Assembly (NCBI GenBank): GCA_029864805.1
Contig: JAOTSS010000059.1
Coordinates: forward strand, 1-10,792
Origin: Candidatus Nitrosopumilus sp.
Lineage (GTDB): Archaea; Thermoproteota; Nitrososphaeria; Nitrososphaerales; Nitrosopumilaceae
Reading direction: 5' to 3'
DNA: 10,792 nt
Shown here: piece by piece, positions 1-6,749 of the stretch
Layout of the letters: every line of letters begins with the position of its first letter
How positions within the stretch are numbered: position 1 is the first letter of the stretch
Notes under the pieces: generated by a model
Databases searched by the model: none
Told to the model about the DNA's origin: nothing
The model's input: only the letters and a program-made list of their open reading frames with translations
Position numbers and translations under genes: made by a program

Positions 1-273
1 CTTGATGCACAGACTCGAGACTTGTTATTAGTTGAGATGCAGTTAATTTGGGAAAAGACAAAGAAGACCATTTTGTTTGTAACTCACAATGTTGCAGAAG
101 CTGCAGTTCTAGGAACCAAGGTAGCAATTTTTAGTAATCGTCCATCAATTATTAAAAAAGAAGTTGATAATAATTTTCCACGACCCCGAGTTACTGAAGA
201 TAAATCATTACTAAAATTTCAACAAGATATTTTGGCAGAATTAAGACCTGAGGTAAAGAAAAGTAAGGGATGA
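1..273 (+). CDS. ABC transporter ATP-binding protein, C-terminal part (nitrate/sulfonate/taurine-type importer)
   Basis: The reading frame is open from base 1, so the gene begins outside the window and only the last 90 codons are present. It opens on LDAQTR, the D-loop that directly follows Walker B in this ATPase family, and continues into the H-loop segment TILFVTHNVAEAAVLGTKV with the switch histidine (TH-N-xxEA). The Walker A, signature and Walker B motifs must lie upstream. VTHN-xxEA followed by 'R P' (SNRPSIIKKEV) is typical of the SsuB/TauB/NrtD group, which energises import of small anions or sulfonates across the membrane. The stop overlaps the permease start as ATGA, so the two are one operon with likely translational coupling. 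The substrate cannot be told from this fragment. Confidence 0.9.
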   Translation, partial: LDAQTRDLLLVEMQLIWEKTKKTILFVTHNVAEAAVLGTKVAIFSNRPSIIKKEVDNNFPRPRVTEDKSLLKFQQDILAELRPEVKKSKG

Positions 274-1037
274 ACATTATGGCAAAAAATTTTACTCCTC
301 ATAGAATTGCATTTTACATTGGAATAGTTGTTATTTGGCAAATTATTTCAATGATTGGAATATGGCCTGACAATATTTTTCCATCGCCATATGAGGTAGC
401 TGAAGACTTGGCATATGATGCAGCAGACGGTAGTCTATTTTATGGAATTGCAACTAGCATGTGGAGATTGTCTATTGGATTGGCAATTGCAATAGTTGGT
501 GGTATAGTGTTGGGAATTTTTATGGCAAGAGTTGAAGTTATCAATCAAACAGTAGGATCTTTAGTTTTGGGATTACAATCAATCCCTTCCATTGCTTGGG
601 TTCCACTTGCAATACTTTGGTTTGGATTAACTGATGGTGGAATAATTTTTGTTACTGCAATTGGAGCAATTTTTGCAGTTACAATAAACACATACACTGG
701 TGTCAAAAATATAGATCCACATTTTATTGAGGCTGCACGAAATATGGGTGCAAAAGGCAGTCAACTAATCACTGCAGTATTAATTCCTGCTGCATTTCCA
801 TACATGATTTCCGGTTTCAAACAAGGCTGGGCATTTGCATGGAGGGGTGTTATTGGTGCTGAGATACTCTTTTCATTCCTAGGATTGGGATTCTTGCTTA
901 ATGCTGGACGTTCTCTAAATGATGTATCAGAGGTAATTGCTATAATGATGGTAATAATGGGAATTGGTTTGGCAATAGATGGTGTTGTTTTTACAAAACT
1001 AGAAAATAAAGTAATGTCTCGTTGGGGATTGAGATAG
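270..1037 (+). CDS. ABC transporter permease (SsuC/TauC/NrtB-like, binding-protein-dependent)
   Basis: This is a 255-aa integral membrane protein with about six hydrophobic segments, the normal size for this permease family. The cytoplasmic EAA loop, which docks on the ATPase, begins at E154: EAARNMGAKG followed by LIPAAFP, matching EAA-x3-G-x9-I-x-LP. The C-terminus, MSRWGLR, is also typical of SsuC/TauC-like proteins. The ATG at 270 overlaps the ATPase stop codon by 4 nt. A second in-frame ATG at 279 (MAKNF...) would shorten the protein by three residues and is a plausible alternative start. Together with the ATPase and a periplasmic-type binding protein, presumably upstream, it would import a small solute such as nitrate, taurine, a sulfonate or a vitamin precursor. 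The substrate is not determinable from sequence alone. Confidence 0.92.
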   Translation: MNIMAKNFTPHRIAFYIGIVVIWQIISMIGIWPDNIFPSPYEVAEDLAYDAADGSLFYGIATSMWRLSIGLAIAIVGGIVLGIFMARVEVINQTVGSLVLGLQSIPSIAWVPLAILWFGLTDGGIIFVTAIGAIFAVTINTYTGVKNIDPHFIEAARNMGAKGSQLITAVLIPAAFPYMISGFKQGWAFAWRGVIGAEILFSFLGLGFLLNAGRSLNDVSEVIAIMMVIMGIGLAIDGVVFTKLENKVMSRWGLR

Positions 1038-1057
1038 TTTTTGTTTATTTGTGAAAA

Positions 1058-1097
1058 CATCATATCGTTCCATAATGATATGATGATAGCGATCATC
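1058..1097. repeat. Two overlapping inverted repeats (mutually exclusive hairpins)
   Basis: Bases 1058-1069 (CATCATATCGTT) pair with 1074-1085 (AATGATATGATG), giving a 12-bp stem with one G-U pair and a CCAT loop. Part of the right arm, GATGAT at 1082-1087, can instead pair with ATCATC at 1092-1097 across a 4-nt loop. The element lies 20 nt after the permease stop and upstream of the oxidase TATA box. It could be a 3' end structure of the ABC transcript or an operator for the oxidase gene. The pairing is seen directly; its function is inferred. Confidence 0.6.
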
Positions 1098-1123
1098 GGA
1101 TCAAAGTATGAAGAACATATTTG

Positions 1124-1132
1124 CTTATATAT
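1124..1132 (+). promoter_or_regulatory. Putative archaeal TATA box (box A) for the multicopper oxidase
   Basis: CTTATATAT is the strongest TATA-like element in the 1038-1160 gap. Its centre is about 33 nt upstream of the ATG at 1161, so transcription would start only a few bases before the start codon. No Shine-Dalgarno sequence is visible before the ATG, which fits a nearly leaderless mRNA. Confidence 0.55.
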
Positions 1133-1160
1133 GTCTGTTTGAGATTTGTACCAATAACTT

Positions 1161-1910
1161 ATGAAACGAACACAAATAACACTACTAACAACTGTTATAC
1201 TTTCAATTGCATTGATATCTGTCTTTGCAGTTGATTTTGGAAATAACGACTCCGCCACAAATTCCGTAATTCCTTTTGCAGCAGAAGCAGAAAATTCGGG
1301 TACTGAACATTTCATTGAGATGGAAGCAGTAAAAATGCCTGACGGTATGTATGCCTACAAAATGGTTTCATACAAATTGGATTTGGAAAGGGATGGCGAA
1401 AATGACGCAGATCTTGTAGCTGATGGTACTTTTGACACAGATCCTTCAATTCCCGGACCTACATTGGTGTTCACTGAGGGTGACACAGCACATGTTAAAT
1501 TAACAAATAACGCATGTGACGACTTTGTAATTGGTGATGCTGGAGAAAATGAAAATTCTCTTGTAGGAATACATGTTCACGGTGTACACTATGCAATAAC
1601 TGATGACGCAACTTATGGTAGAATGAACATGAATGGAAATTCTGCAGCAAGTTGTAGCAATACTGTTGATTATACTTGGCAAGTATCTCCAGGAACAGAA
1701 GGAACTTGGCCTTACCATGATCATACCTTTTTGCAAAACGAAGTTGGTGCTGAAGACATTGGATTATTTGGAACCATAATCGTTAACCCTGCTGATGATA
1801 TGGTAGGTGGTTTCGTTGATCCTGAAACCGGAATGATTACAGAAGTAAGCGTTACAGAGGATATATTGAAAAAGAATTTATCCTTTGGATGGTCTCCTCT
1901 GAAGTTTTAG
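1161..1910 (+). CDS. Multicopper oxidase, N-terminal part (frame 1 of a frameshifted gene)
   Basis: This is the first half of a secreted multicopper oxidase that continues in another frame from about 1863 to 4519. Residues 1-25 are a Sec-type signal peptide (MKRTQ plus a hydrophobic stretch), so the enzyme should act outside the cytoplasmic membrane. The first cupredoxin domain carries two trinuclear-cluster ligand pairs: H138/H140 in GIHVHGVH and H186/H188 in PYHDHTF. It has no type-1 cysteine, as expected when the type-1 site sits in the second domain. Homologous sequence ends at about D234. The remaining 15 residues of this frame (from ATA TTG to a TAG at 1908) look like read-through out of frame. 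Translated alone, this piece would lack half the copper ligands and be inactive as an oxidase. The ATG start is supported by the signal peptide and the upstream TATA box. Confidence 0.85.
   Translation: MKRTQITLLTTVILSIALISVFAVDFGNNDSATNSVIPFAAEAENSGTEHFIEMEAVKMPDGMYAYKMVSYKLDLERDGENDADLVADGTFDTDPSIPGPTLVFTEGDTAHVKLTNNACDDFVIGDAGENENSLVGIHVHGVHYAITDDATYGRMNMNGNSAASCSNTVDYTWQVSPGTEGTWPYHDHTFLQNEVGAEDIGLFGTIIVNPADDMVGGFVDPETGMITEVSVTEDILKKNLSFGWSPLKF
1860..1870 (+). other. Probable frameshift site in the multicopper oxidase gene
   Basis: The sequence reads GATATATTGAA. Removing one AT pair gives GAT ATT GAA, which joins the two frames as ...VTE-D-I-E-K-E-F-I-L-W-M, a natural start for the second cupredoxin domain. 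The 3' frame is already protein-like before its first ATG at 1889 (EKEFILW precedes M), so that ATG is not a genuine gene start. The repaired gene would be 3357 nt and encode 1118 aa. A -1 slip on the A-run at 1869-1873 would also restore the frame, but that run is not a canonical slippery heptamer. Confidence 0.75.
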
Positions 1911-4519
1911 GTAGAAGTGTCTTCTATGGCATGGAAATTGACAATCAAAATAATGGTAAACAGACTCCATTATGGATAAATCTAAACTTGGTTGCAACTG
2001 ACAACTCCAAAGTTAGATTCCATATTCTTGGTATAGGTGATGAAACTCATGCTTTCCACTTACATGGTCACCGATGGGCAGAAGCAACAGGAGGCGCAGC
2101 CGATATCATTGATGTTAAAGAAATTACCCCTCTACAGCGACATACCTTTGTTGTTCAGGTGAGTGATAATGGCGAAGAAATTGGTGATGCCACTAATCAG
2201 GAAGGATGGATGTATCACTGTCATGTCTTTAACCACATGCAGGCTGGCATGAGTGGTATGCTTACCGTATTGCCTGATGAAAATGGTGACGGTTCAGAAG
2301 ATACACTTCCTACCGTAGGCGCAGTATTCACTTTAAGTGATGAACCCGGCCTTTGGATGAAGACTCTCAACGCAGGAATTGCAGATGATCTTGATGAAGT
2401 ATTATCAACCTTCAACCCTCAATTTGATTCTCTTGGATTGCCAACAATTGATCCAAGACCTGGTACTGGATTCCAACTTGATTACCTCAAAGTACTATCT
2501 CCTGAATTTGGAGATACAATGGGGAGATCACTTGCAGTTATCAATCCTGGTGAAACAGTACTGTTTACCATGAAAGACTCTCAAACAAAACACACTATTA
2601 CTTCATTAATTTGGCCAACTGCAGCTAATGATGAAGAAGGAGAGAGTTTAGGTGGTAATGGACTTCTTACCAATTTGCCTGCAGGTACTCTTAATCCTCC
2701 AGTTTTCTTTGATACACAGCTATCAATTAGAGGCTCTACATTCTTGACAAATCCCGATGGAACTGTAGCTACACTTGATGATCCTGGATTGTATGTCTTT
2801 GTTTGTCAGATACATCCATACATGCTAAGTGCTGTGATTGTTGACGATCCAGAAACCAATGTAAAGGCCACAAAACTTCCAGGCGAACCTCTCTTGCCTT
2901 TATTGGATCTATCTGATGAACTTGTAATTCTGACAAGACATGTTGATCCAGTTTCTGGCAATGTAGAATTCCCAGTGACACTTGGACCAGTTAATGACTT
3001 GCCTTTGGAATTGCTAAAAGACTTCTATGTGATTACAGATCCTGCTAACTGGAAAGATTACACCCAAGACAATTGGAATCTAAATCTTGTACCAGCTCTG
3101 GTAACTACAAACACTGAAGATGTTGTGGCTGTATTAAATACAGATACAGATAGTCCTCTTGGACTTGCAGGTACATTAGGAATCACCAAAAGTGATGGTA
3201 CAGAGTACAATCTAGATCCAGAAGAAGGACCAGTAGATACTATCTTAGGTGCTGATATAGATCTAAATGTTCCAATTACAGATGCTGATAGAAAAACTCC
3301 TAAGAAAAAAGGAGTAGGTGAAGTATGGGTAAACACACAGTTTGAATTAACTGTAAACAAGAATCACCTAGGAACTGCAGCCGACAAACCTGGAACAATC
3401 ACAGTAATTGATGCAAAAACATGGGATGTGGCAAAAAAGATCGCACTTCCTGAAATCAACATGAATCATCCACATAACATGTGGACAGATGCTAAAAATG
3501 AGGTAGTATATCAAACCCAATGGTTTGATTCAAGAATGGTTATAATCGATAGAGAATCAGGCAAGATGATCAAAGACAATTTTGTTGGGCAATCTCCCTC
3601 ACATGTGATGACTTCCCCTAATACTGGAAAGATTTACATCGCTATGAACGGAGAAGAACAAGTAACAGAACTTGATCCAATAACTTATGATGTGACAAGA
3701 CAGATTTCTACAGGTCAATTCTCTCATCCTCACGGTCACTGGATTAGCAGTGATGGAAAGTACATGGTAACTCCAGACTTTCTCAGTCTAAGTTCTACAA
3801 TCATAGATCTAGAGGATAACACTACAGTAAAGGCAAAGCATGCTGGTACTGAGAACACATTATTGCTTGCTCCAATAGCAACAGGAATGATGGGTAACAC
3901 TGAAAAGTACTATACTGCTGATTTCCTTGGCAATACCTTGAGCGTAATTGACACTGATGCTGGAGAAATTACTCATCAAATCGATCTTCTTGAGGTAGGC
4001 GTAGGACTTCCAATACAGAGTCCTGTGAGTCCAGATGACAAATGGATGGTTACAGCCAATTTGATTGGGCCAGCAGGAGTGCCAGCTATTACTATAGTTG
4101 ACACTTCAGTTGATGAGATCGTTTCCGTTCTTCCATGTGATCCAGGATGTCATGGTGTACAATGGGGTGCAAAGCAAGATGGTGGATACTATGCATACGT
4201 TTCCAGCAAATTCTCAAATGCTCTCATTGTAGTTGATCCAAAAAATGGACATGATGCTGAAATCGCAGGAAAAATCATCCTGACTGAAGAGTCTGATACA
4301 GAACTTGATGATCGTGTAATCGGCTATGCTGGACAAGGTGGACAAGGCGTCTTGGTTATACCTAACGTCTATGAAGGCTGGATTCAACAAACCGTAGAAA
4401 AGTGTGACGAAAAGAGAGATTCTTGCTCAGATGAGATTGAAAAATATCTCAAACAATTAAAGAAGTCTCAAAAAGATCCACTAAATCCAAAGTTTGACAA
4501 AGACGACAAAGACAACTAG
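1889..4519 (+). CDS. Multicopper oxidase C-terminal part: cupredoxin 2, extra blue-copper domain and beta-propeller (frame 2 of a frameshifted gene)
   Basis: Residue numbers are for the repaired 1118-aa protein. The second cupredoxin domain supplies the remaining ligands: H296-x2-H299-x-H301 in HAFHLHGH, and H352-C353-H354-x3-H358-x4-M363 in HCHVFNHMQAGM. This completes the type 1, 2 and 3 copper sites of an oxidase. A third cupredoxin (about 395-570) has a separate type-1 set: H477, then C548-x2-H551-x2-M554 in VCQIHPYM. From about 715 to 1085 come roughly seven YVTN-like blades (TITVID, MVIIDRESG, TLSVIDTDAG, ITIVD, LIVVD). The blade tops are rich in histidine: H769/H771, H814, H855/H857/H859, H893, H997. 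The tail is charged, with no membrane anchor. The natural substrate is unknown; this domain set could oxidise Cu(I) or a nitrogen compound, or pass electrons between copper centres. The gene faces the MFS gene tail to tail. Confidence 0.85.
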   Translation: MVSSEVLGRSVFYGMEIDNQNNGKQTPLWINLNLVATDNSKVRFHILGIGDETHAFHLHGHRWAEATGGAADIIDVKEITPLQRHTFVVQVSDNGEEIGDATNQEGWMYHCHVFNHMQAGMSGMLTVLPDENGDGSEDTLPTVGAVFTLSDEPGLWMKTLNAGIADDLDEVLSTFNPQFDSLGLPTIDPRPGTGFQLDYLKVLSPEFGDTMGRSLAVINPGETVLFTMKDSQTKHTITSLIWPTAANDEEGESLGGNGLLTNLPAGTLNPPVFFDTQLSIRGSTFLTNPDGTVATLDDPGLYVFVCQIHPYMLSAVIVDDPETNVKATKLPGEPLLPLLDLSDELVILTRHVDPVSGNVEFPVTLGPVNDLPLELLKDFYVITDPANWKDYTQDNWNLNLVPALVTTNTEDVVAVLNTDTDSPLGLAGTLGITKSDGTEYNLDPEEGPVDTILGADIDLNVPITDADRKTPKKKGVGEVWVNTQFELTVNKNHLGTAADKPGTITVIDAKTWDVAKKIALPEINMNHPHNMWTDAKNEVVYQTQWFDSRMVIIDRESGKMIKDNFVGQSPSHVMTSPNTGKIYIAMNGEEQVTELDPITYDVTRQISTGQFSHPHGHWISSDGKYMVTPDFLSLSSTIIDLEDNTTVKAKHAGTENTLLLAPIATGMMGNTEKYYTADFLGNTLSVIDTDAGEITHQIDLLEVGVGLPIQSPVSPDDKWMVTANLIGPAGVPAITIVDTSVDEIVSVLPCDPGCHGVQWGAKQDGGYYAYVSSKFSNALIVVDPKNGHDAEIAGKIILTEESDTELDDRVIGYAGQGGQGVLVIPNVYEGWIQQTVEKCDEKRDSCSDEIEKYLKQLKKSQKDPLNPKFDKDDKDN
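4496..4513 (+). repeat. Perfect 9-bp tandem duplication at the 3' end of the oxidase gene
   Basis: GACAAAGAC occurs twice in direct succession, encoding DKD-DKD immediately before the C-terminal asparagine. It makes a short acidic/basic tail after the propeller and looks like simple slippage expansion in a loosely constrained tail. Confidence 0.8.
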
Positions 4520-4537
4520 TAAACAGTTTAAATTTCC

Positions 4538-4550
4538 TTTTTTATTTTTT
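4538..4550 (+). terminator. Probable T-tract terminator for the multicopper oxidase transcript
   Basis: Two runs of six T separated by one A (TTTTTTATTTTTT) lie 18 nt after the oxidase stop. Archaeal RNA polymerase terminates at such T-runs without needing a hairpin. The tract overlaps the last codons of the convergent MFS gene, so the two transcripts probably overlap at their 3' ends. Confidence 0.5.
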
Positions 4551-5642
4551 AATCTTTAGTGATACTACAAATGCGCTAATAATAATTGCAATTGCAAAAT
4601 ACATTACCGCAACATAATCAAATAGAAATGCAATGCTTCCTGCAACTACGGGGCCTACTACTGTAGCAATTGATAATGTAGAGCTAAATATTCCAGTAGA
4701 TGTGGAACGTGGATTGTTTTCCATCAAATGGAAATTTCCGCCAATAAACAAAAATGCCCAGGTTGCACCAACAAGTGCCATAAATGGCATAGCCATCCAC
4801 CAATCAGTAACTACTGCTAATCCGATAAATACAAACGTTGTAAATCCAACCCCAATTTGAAATTTTGTTACATTTGAGAGATGAATTTTGCTTGCCATCA
4901 CATTCATCAAGATAAATGCAGTCAATGTGTTTGCAACATATACTATTGATATCTGGTAAAGCTCAGCTCCTAATCTCTCCATCAACATAATTGGTAAAAT
5001 AGTCCATACTGCTGCTGCTCCAATATGTCTTAACAATAATGATGAAAAAAGAAATTTATTTTTTGTAATGACATTTTTTGTGGTTCCTGGTTTTAGCTCT
5101 TTTTCTTGTTGTGGGTTTGGAAGTTTAATTGTAAATAATAATCCAATTACAAACGACACCGCACTTAACAAGAAAATTAGCTTAAGATCATTTGCAATTC
5201 CAGCAGCTGCAATTCCAGCTAACCATCCTAATGCATGAAATGATATTACTGTGGCTGCACGTTTTTTGTCAATATTTGCCTCATACGTATATGCAATCAT
5301 TGCAGGAATCATAATTCCACTTGCAATTCCAGCAGCAATTCTTACCAGGAAAAACATGGCAAGATCATCTGCAAAATAATGTAATCCAAAGGTAATTGCG
5401 CATCCTATGAAGCCGATTCTGATGAATTTGAGTCTAGTTCCTTTTTTGTCTGAATGTCTTCCAAAATAAATTTCAGACAAAATTTGGGCAAAACTAAATG
5501 ATGCAACTAGTAACCCAATTTCAAAAACAGATTCAGTTACTCTCTTTGCTATGATGGGCATGAACACAAAGATGATTGATATTCCAGCATGCTGAAAAAA
5601 GGTTGCACTTCGAACTAGGTTGTTTACTTGAAGTTTTAGCAT
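4542..5642 (-). CDS. Major facilitator superfamily (MFS) transporter, drug/solute efflux-like
   Basis: This is a 366-aa membrane protein in which about 12 hydrophobic helices can be marked, with a charged central loop (NPQQEKELKPGTTK) between helices 6 and 7. The MFS motif A loop between helices 2 and 3 is present as GRHSDKKGTR (residues 61-70), close to the family's GxxxDRxGRR. Loops are very short, so the protein is compact compared with the usual 400 or so residues. It is predicted to be a proton-coupled secondary transporter in the cytoplasmic membrane; the substrate is unknown. The ATG is at 5642, and no longer in-frame start is evident. It converges on the oxidase gene, and its upstream region is shared with the divergent metH module. 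Proximity alone does not show a functional link to either. Confidence 0.85.
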   Translation of the reverse strand: MLKLQVNNLVRSATFFQHAGISIIFVFMPIIAKRVTESVFEIGLLVASFSFAQILSEIYFGRHSDKKGTRLKFIRIGFIGCAITFGLHYFADDLAMFFLVRIAAGIASGIMIPAMIAYTYEANIDKKRAATVISFHALGWLAGIAAAGIANDLKLIFLLSAVSFVIGLLFTIKLPNPQQEKELKPGTTKNVITKNKFLFSSLLLRHIGAAAVWTILPIMLMERLGAELYQISIVYVANTLTAFILMNVMASKIHLSNVTKFQIGVGFTTFVFIGLAVVTDWWMAMPFMALVGATWAFLFIGGNFHLMENNPRSTSTGIFSSTLSIATVVGPVVAGSIAFLFDYVAVMYFAIAIIISAFVVSLKIKK

Positions 5643-5675
5643 AAATCTACAAAAAAATATGTTTTACCTAATTTC

Positions 5676-5681
5676 AATATA
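5676..5681 (-). promoter_or_regulatory. Putative TATA box for the MFS gene
   Basis: On the minus strand this reads TATATT, centred about 36 nt upstream of the MFS ATG, which would give a 5' leader of about 10 nt. It partly overlaps the 8-bp palindrome ATACGTAT at 5679-5686, a possible operator. Both calls rest on position and composition only. Confidence 0.35.
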
Positions 5682-5723
5682 CGTATCACTCCTACCAATA
5701 CGTGTTGTTTCTTCTGAAAAGAG

Positions 5724-5731
5724 TTAAACTA
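5724..5731 (+). promoter_or_regulatory. Putative TATA box for the metH module
   Basis: TTAAACTA is centred about 27 nt upstream of the TTG at 5755, the distance expected if transcription begins at or next to the start codon. This spacing independently supports TTG 5755 as a leaderless start. Confidence 0.4.
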
Positions 5732-5754
5732 TCTAATCATGTTTTGAAATTGAA

Positions 5755-6717
5755 TTGTCTGAAAAAGAACTTTTTCTTGACGCATTACAAAAAAGAGTAT
5801 TGCTTTTTGATGGTGCAATGGGAACTGAGATTCAAAAATATGATCCAAAACCTGAAGACTTTCCAAATAATCAAGATGGATTCAATGATGGTTTAATCAT
5901 TACACATCCTGAATGGATTAAACAGATTCATAGGAATTATTTAGATGCAGGTGCTGATTGTATTGAAACAAACTCTTTTGGTTCAAATAAAATAAAATTA
6001 GATGAATATGGCTTTGGTGAACAAACAGTTGAATTTAACAAAAAAATTGCAAAACTTGCATCCGAAGTATGTGCAGAATATTCTGATAAACCGCGCTATG
6101 TGATTGGCTCTATGGGGCCGACAGGTTATCTTCCAAGTTCAAATGATCCTGATTTAGGCCAAAAACCTCTTGATGAAATAAGAGAAGCATTTGAGCTCCA
6201 AGCTGAGGGATTGATTCTTGGAGGTGTTGATGCATTACTCATTGAAACAAGTCAAGACATTCTTGAAGTAAAATTAGTAATTGAAGCATGTCACAATGCA
6301 ATAAAAAAGACTGGCAAAAAAGTTCCAATTATAGCTAACACTACTTTAGATCAGTATGGAAAGATGCTTCTTGGGACAAACATTCAAGCTGCATATACCA
6401 CAATATCTGATATGGGTATTGATGTATTTGGGCTGAATTGCTCAACTGGTCCAATTGAGATGAATCCTAGTGTGAGGTGGCTTGACGAGCAAAATGAACA
6501 TAACATCTTGGTAGTCCCAAATGCCGGCATGCCTGAAAATGAAGGAGGACAAGCAGTTTACAAAATGACTCCTGATAAAATGGGTGAGGCACTAGGTGAT
6601 TTTCTTAATCAATACAACAAAGTACGAATTATTGGAGGTTGCTGCGGAACAAATCCTGAGCATATCCGAGCGCTAAGAAAAGTAATTGACGAAAAAGCCA
6701 ACTCAATTGAGGGTTAA
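5755..6717 (+). CDS. metH: Homocysteine S-methyltransferase subunit of split methionine synthase (MetH N-terminal module)
   Basis: The 320-aa protein corresponds to the homocysteine-binding, zinc-containing barrel of cobalamin-dependent methionine synthase. It activates homocysteine thiolate for methylation by methylcobalamin on the partner encoded just downstream. The N-terminal signature LLFDGAMGTEIQ is present, as are the three zinc-binding cysteines: C229 (GLNCSTGP) and C296-C297 (IGGCCGTNPEHIRAL). The start is TTG. The first in-frame ATG (5818) falls inside the conserved DGAMGT motif and would destroy it, and an in-frame stop (5734) lies only 21 nt upstream of the TTG. In bacterial MetH this barrel is fused to the other modules; here it ends cleanly with its own stop 32 nt before the second gene. 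Free-standing homologues can also be S-methylmethionine- or betaine-dependent, but the neighbour makes the MetH role much more likely. Confidence 0.92.
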   Translation: MSEKELFLDALQKRVLLFDGAMGTEIQKYDPKPEDFPNNQDGFNDGLIITHPEWIKQIHRNYLDAGADCIETNSFGSNKIKLDEYGFGEQTVEFNKKIAKLASEVCAEYSDKPRYVIGSMGPTGYLPSSNDPDLGQKPLDEIREAFELQAEGLILGGVDALLIETSQDILEVKLVIEACHNAIKKTGKKVPIIANTTLDQYGKMLLGTNIQAAYTTISDMGIDVFGLNCSTGPIEMNPSVRWLDEQNEHNILVVPNAGMPENEGGQAVYKMTPDKMGEALGDFLNQYNKVRIIGGCCGTNPEHIRALRKVIDEKANSIEG

Positions 6718-6718
6718 G

Positions 6719-6725
6719 TATTTAC
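6719..6725 (+). promoter_or_regulatory. Possible internal TATA box before the second metH gene
   Basis: TATTTAC sits in the 32-nt gap, centred about 28 nt before the TTG at 6750, which would allow a separate leaderless transcript. No Shine-Dalgarno sequence is seen before that TTG. The gap is short and AT-rich, so a chance match is quite possible. Confidence 0.25.
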
Positions 6726-6749
6726 AAAAACGATGGTGATTTTTCAACG

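Noticed and set aside
761..1315. 184-codon open frame on the minus strand across the permease end, the intergenic gap and the oxidase start
   Set aside because: It is antisense to two well-supported genes and the intergenic signals, and its translation matches no family. It is a shadow frame.
1865..1880. Programmed -1 ribosomal frameshifting at the A-run
   Set aside because: The run (GAAAAAG) is not a canonical slippery heptamer and I saw no convincing downstream stem or pseudoknot. A duplicated AT is simpler, although recoding is not excluded without data.
3058..3360. 100-codon minus-strand frame inside the oxidase gene
   Set aside because: It lies wholly antisense to conserved coding sequence and has no recognisable product or promoter.
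1889..4519. An independent gene starting at ATG 1889
   Set aside because: The frame is protein-like upstream of that ATG (EKEFILW), there is no signal peptide for an exported copper protein, and half the trinuclear copper ligands lie in the preceding frame. It is best read as the 3' part of one broken gene.
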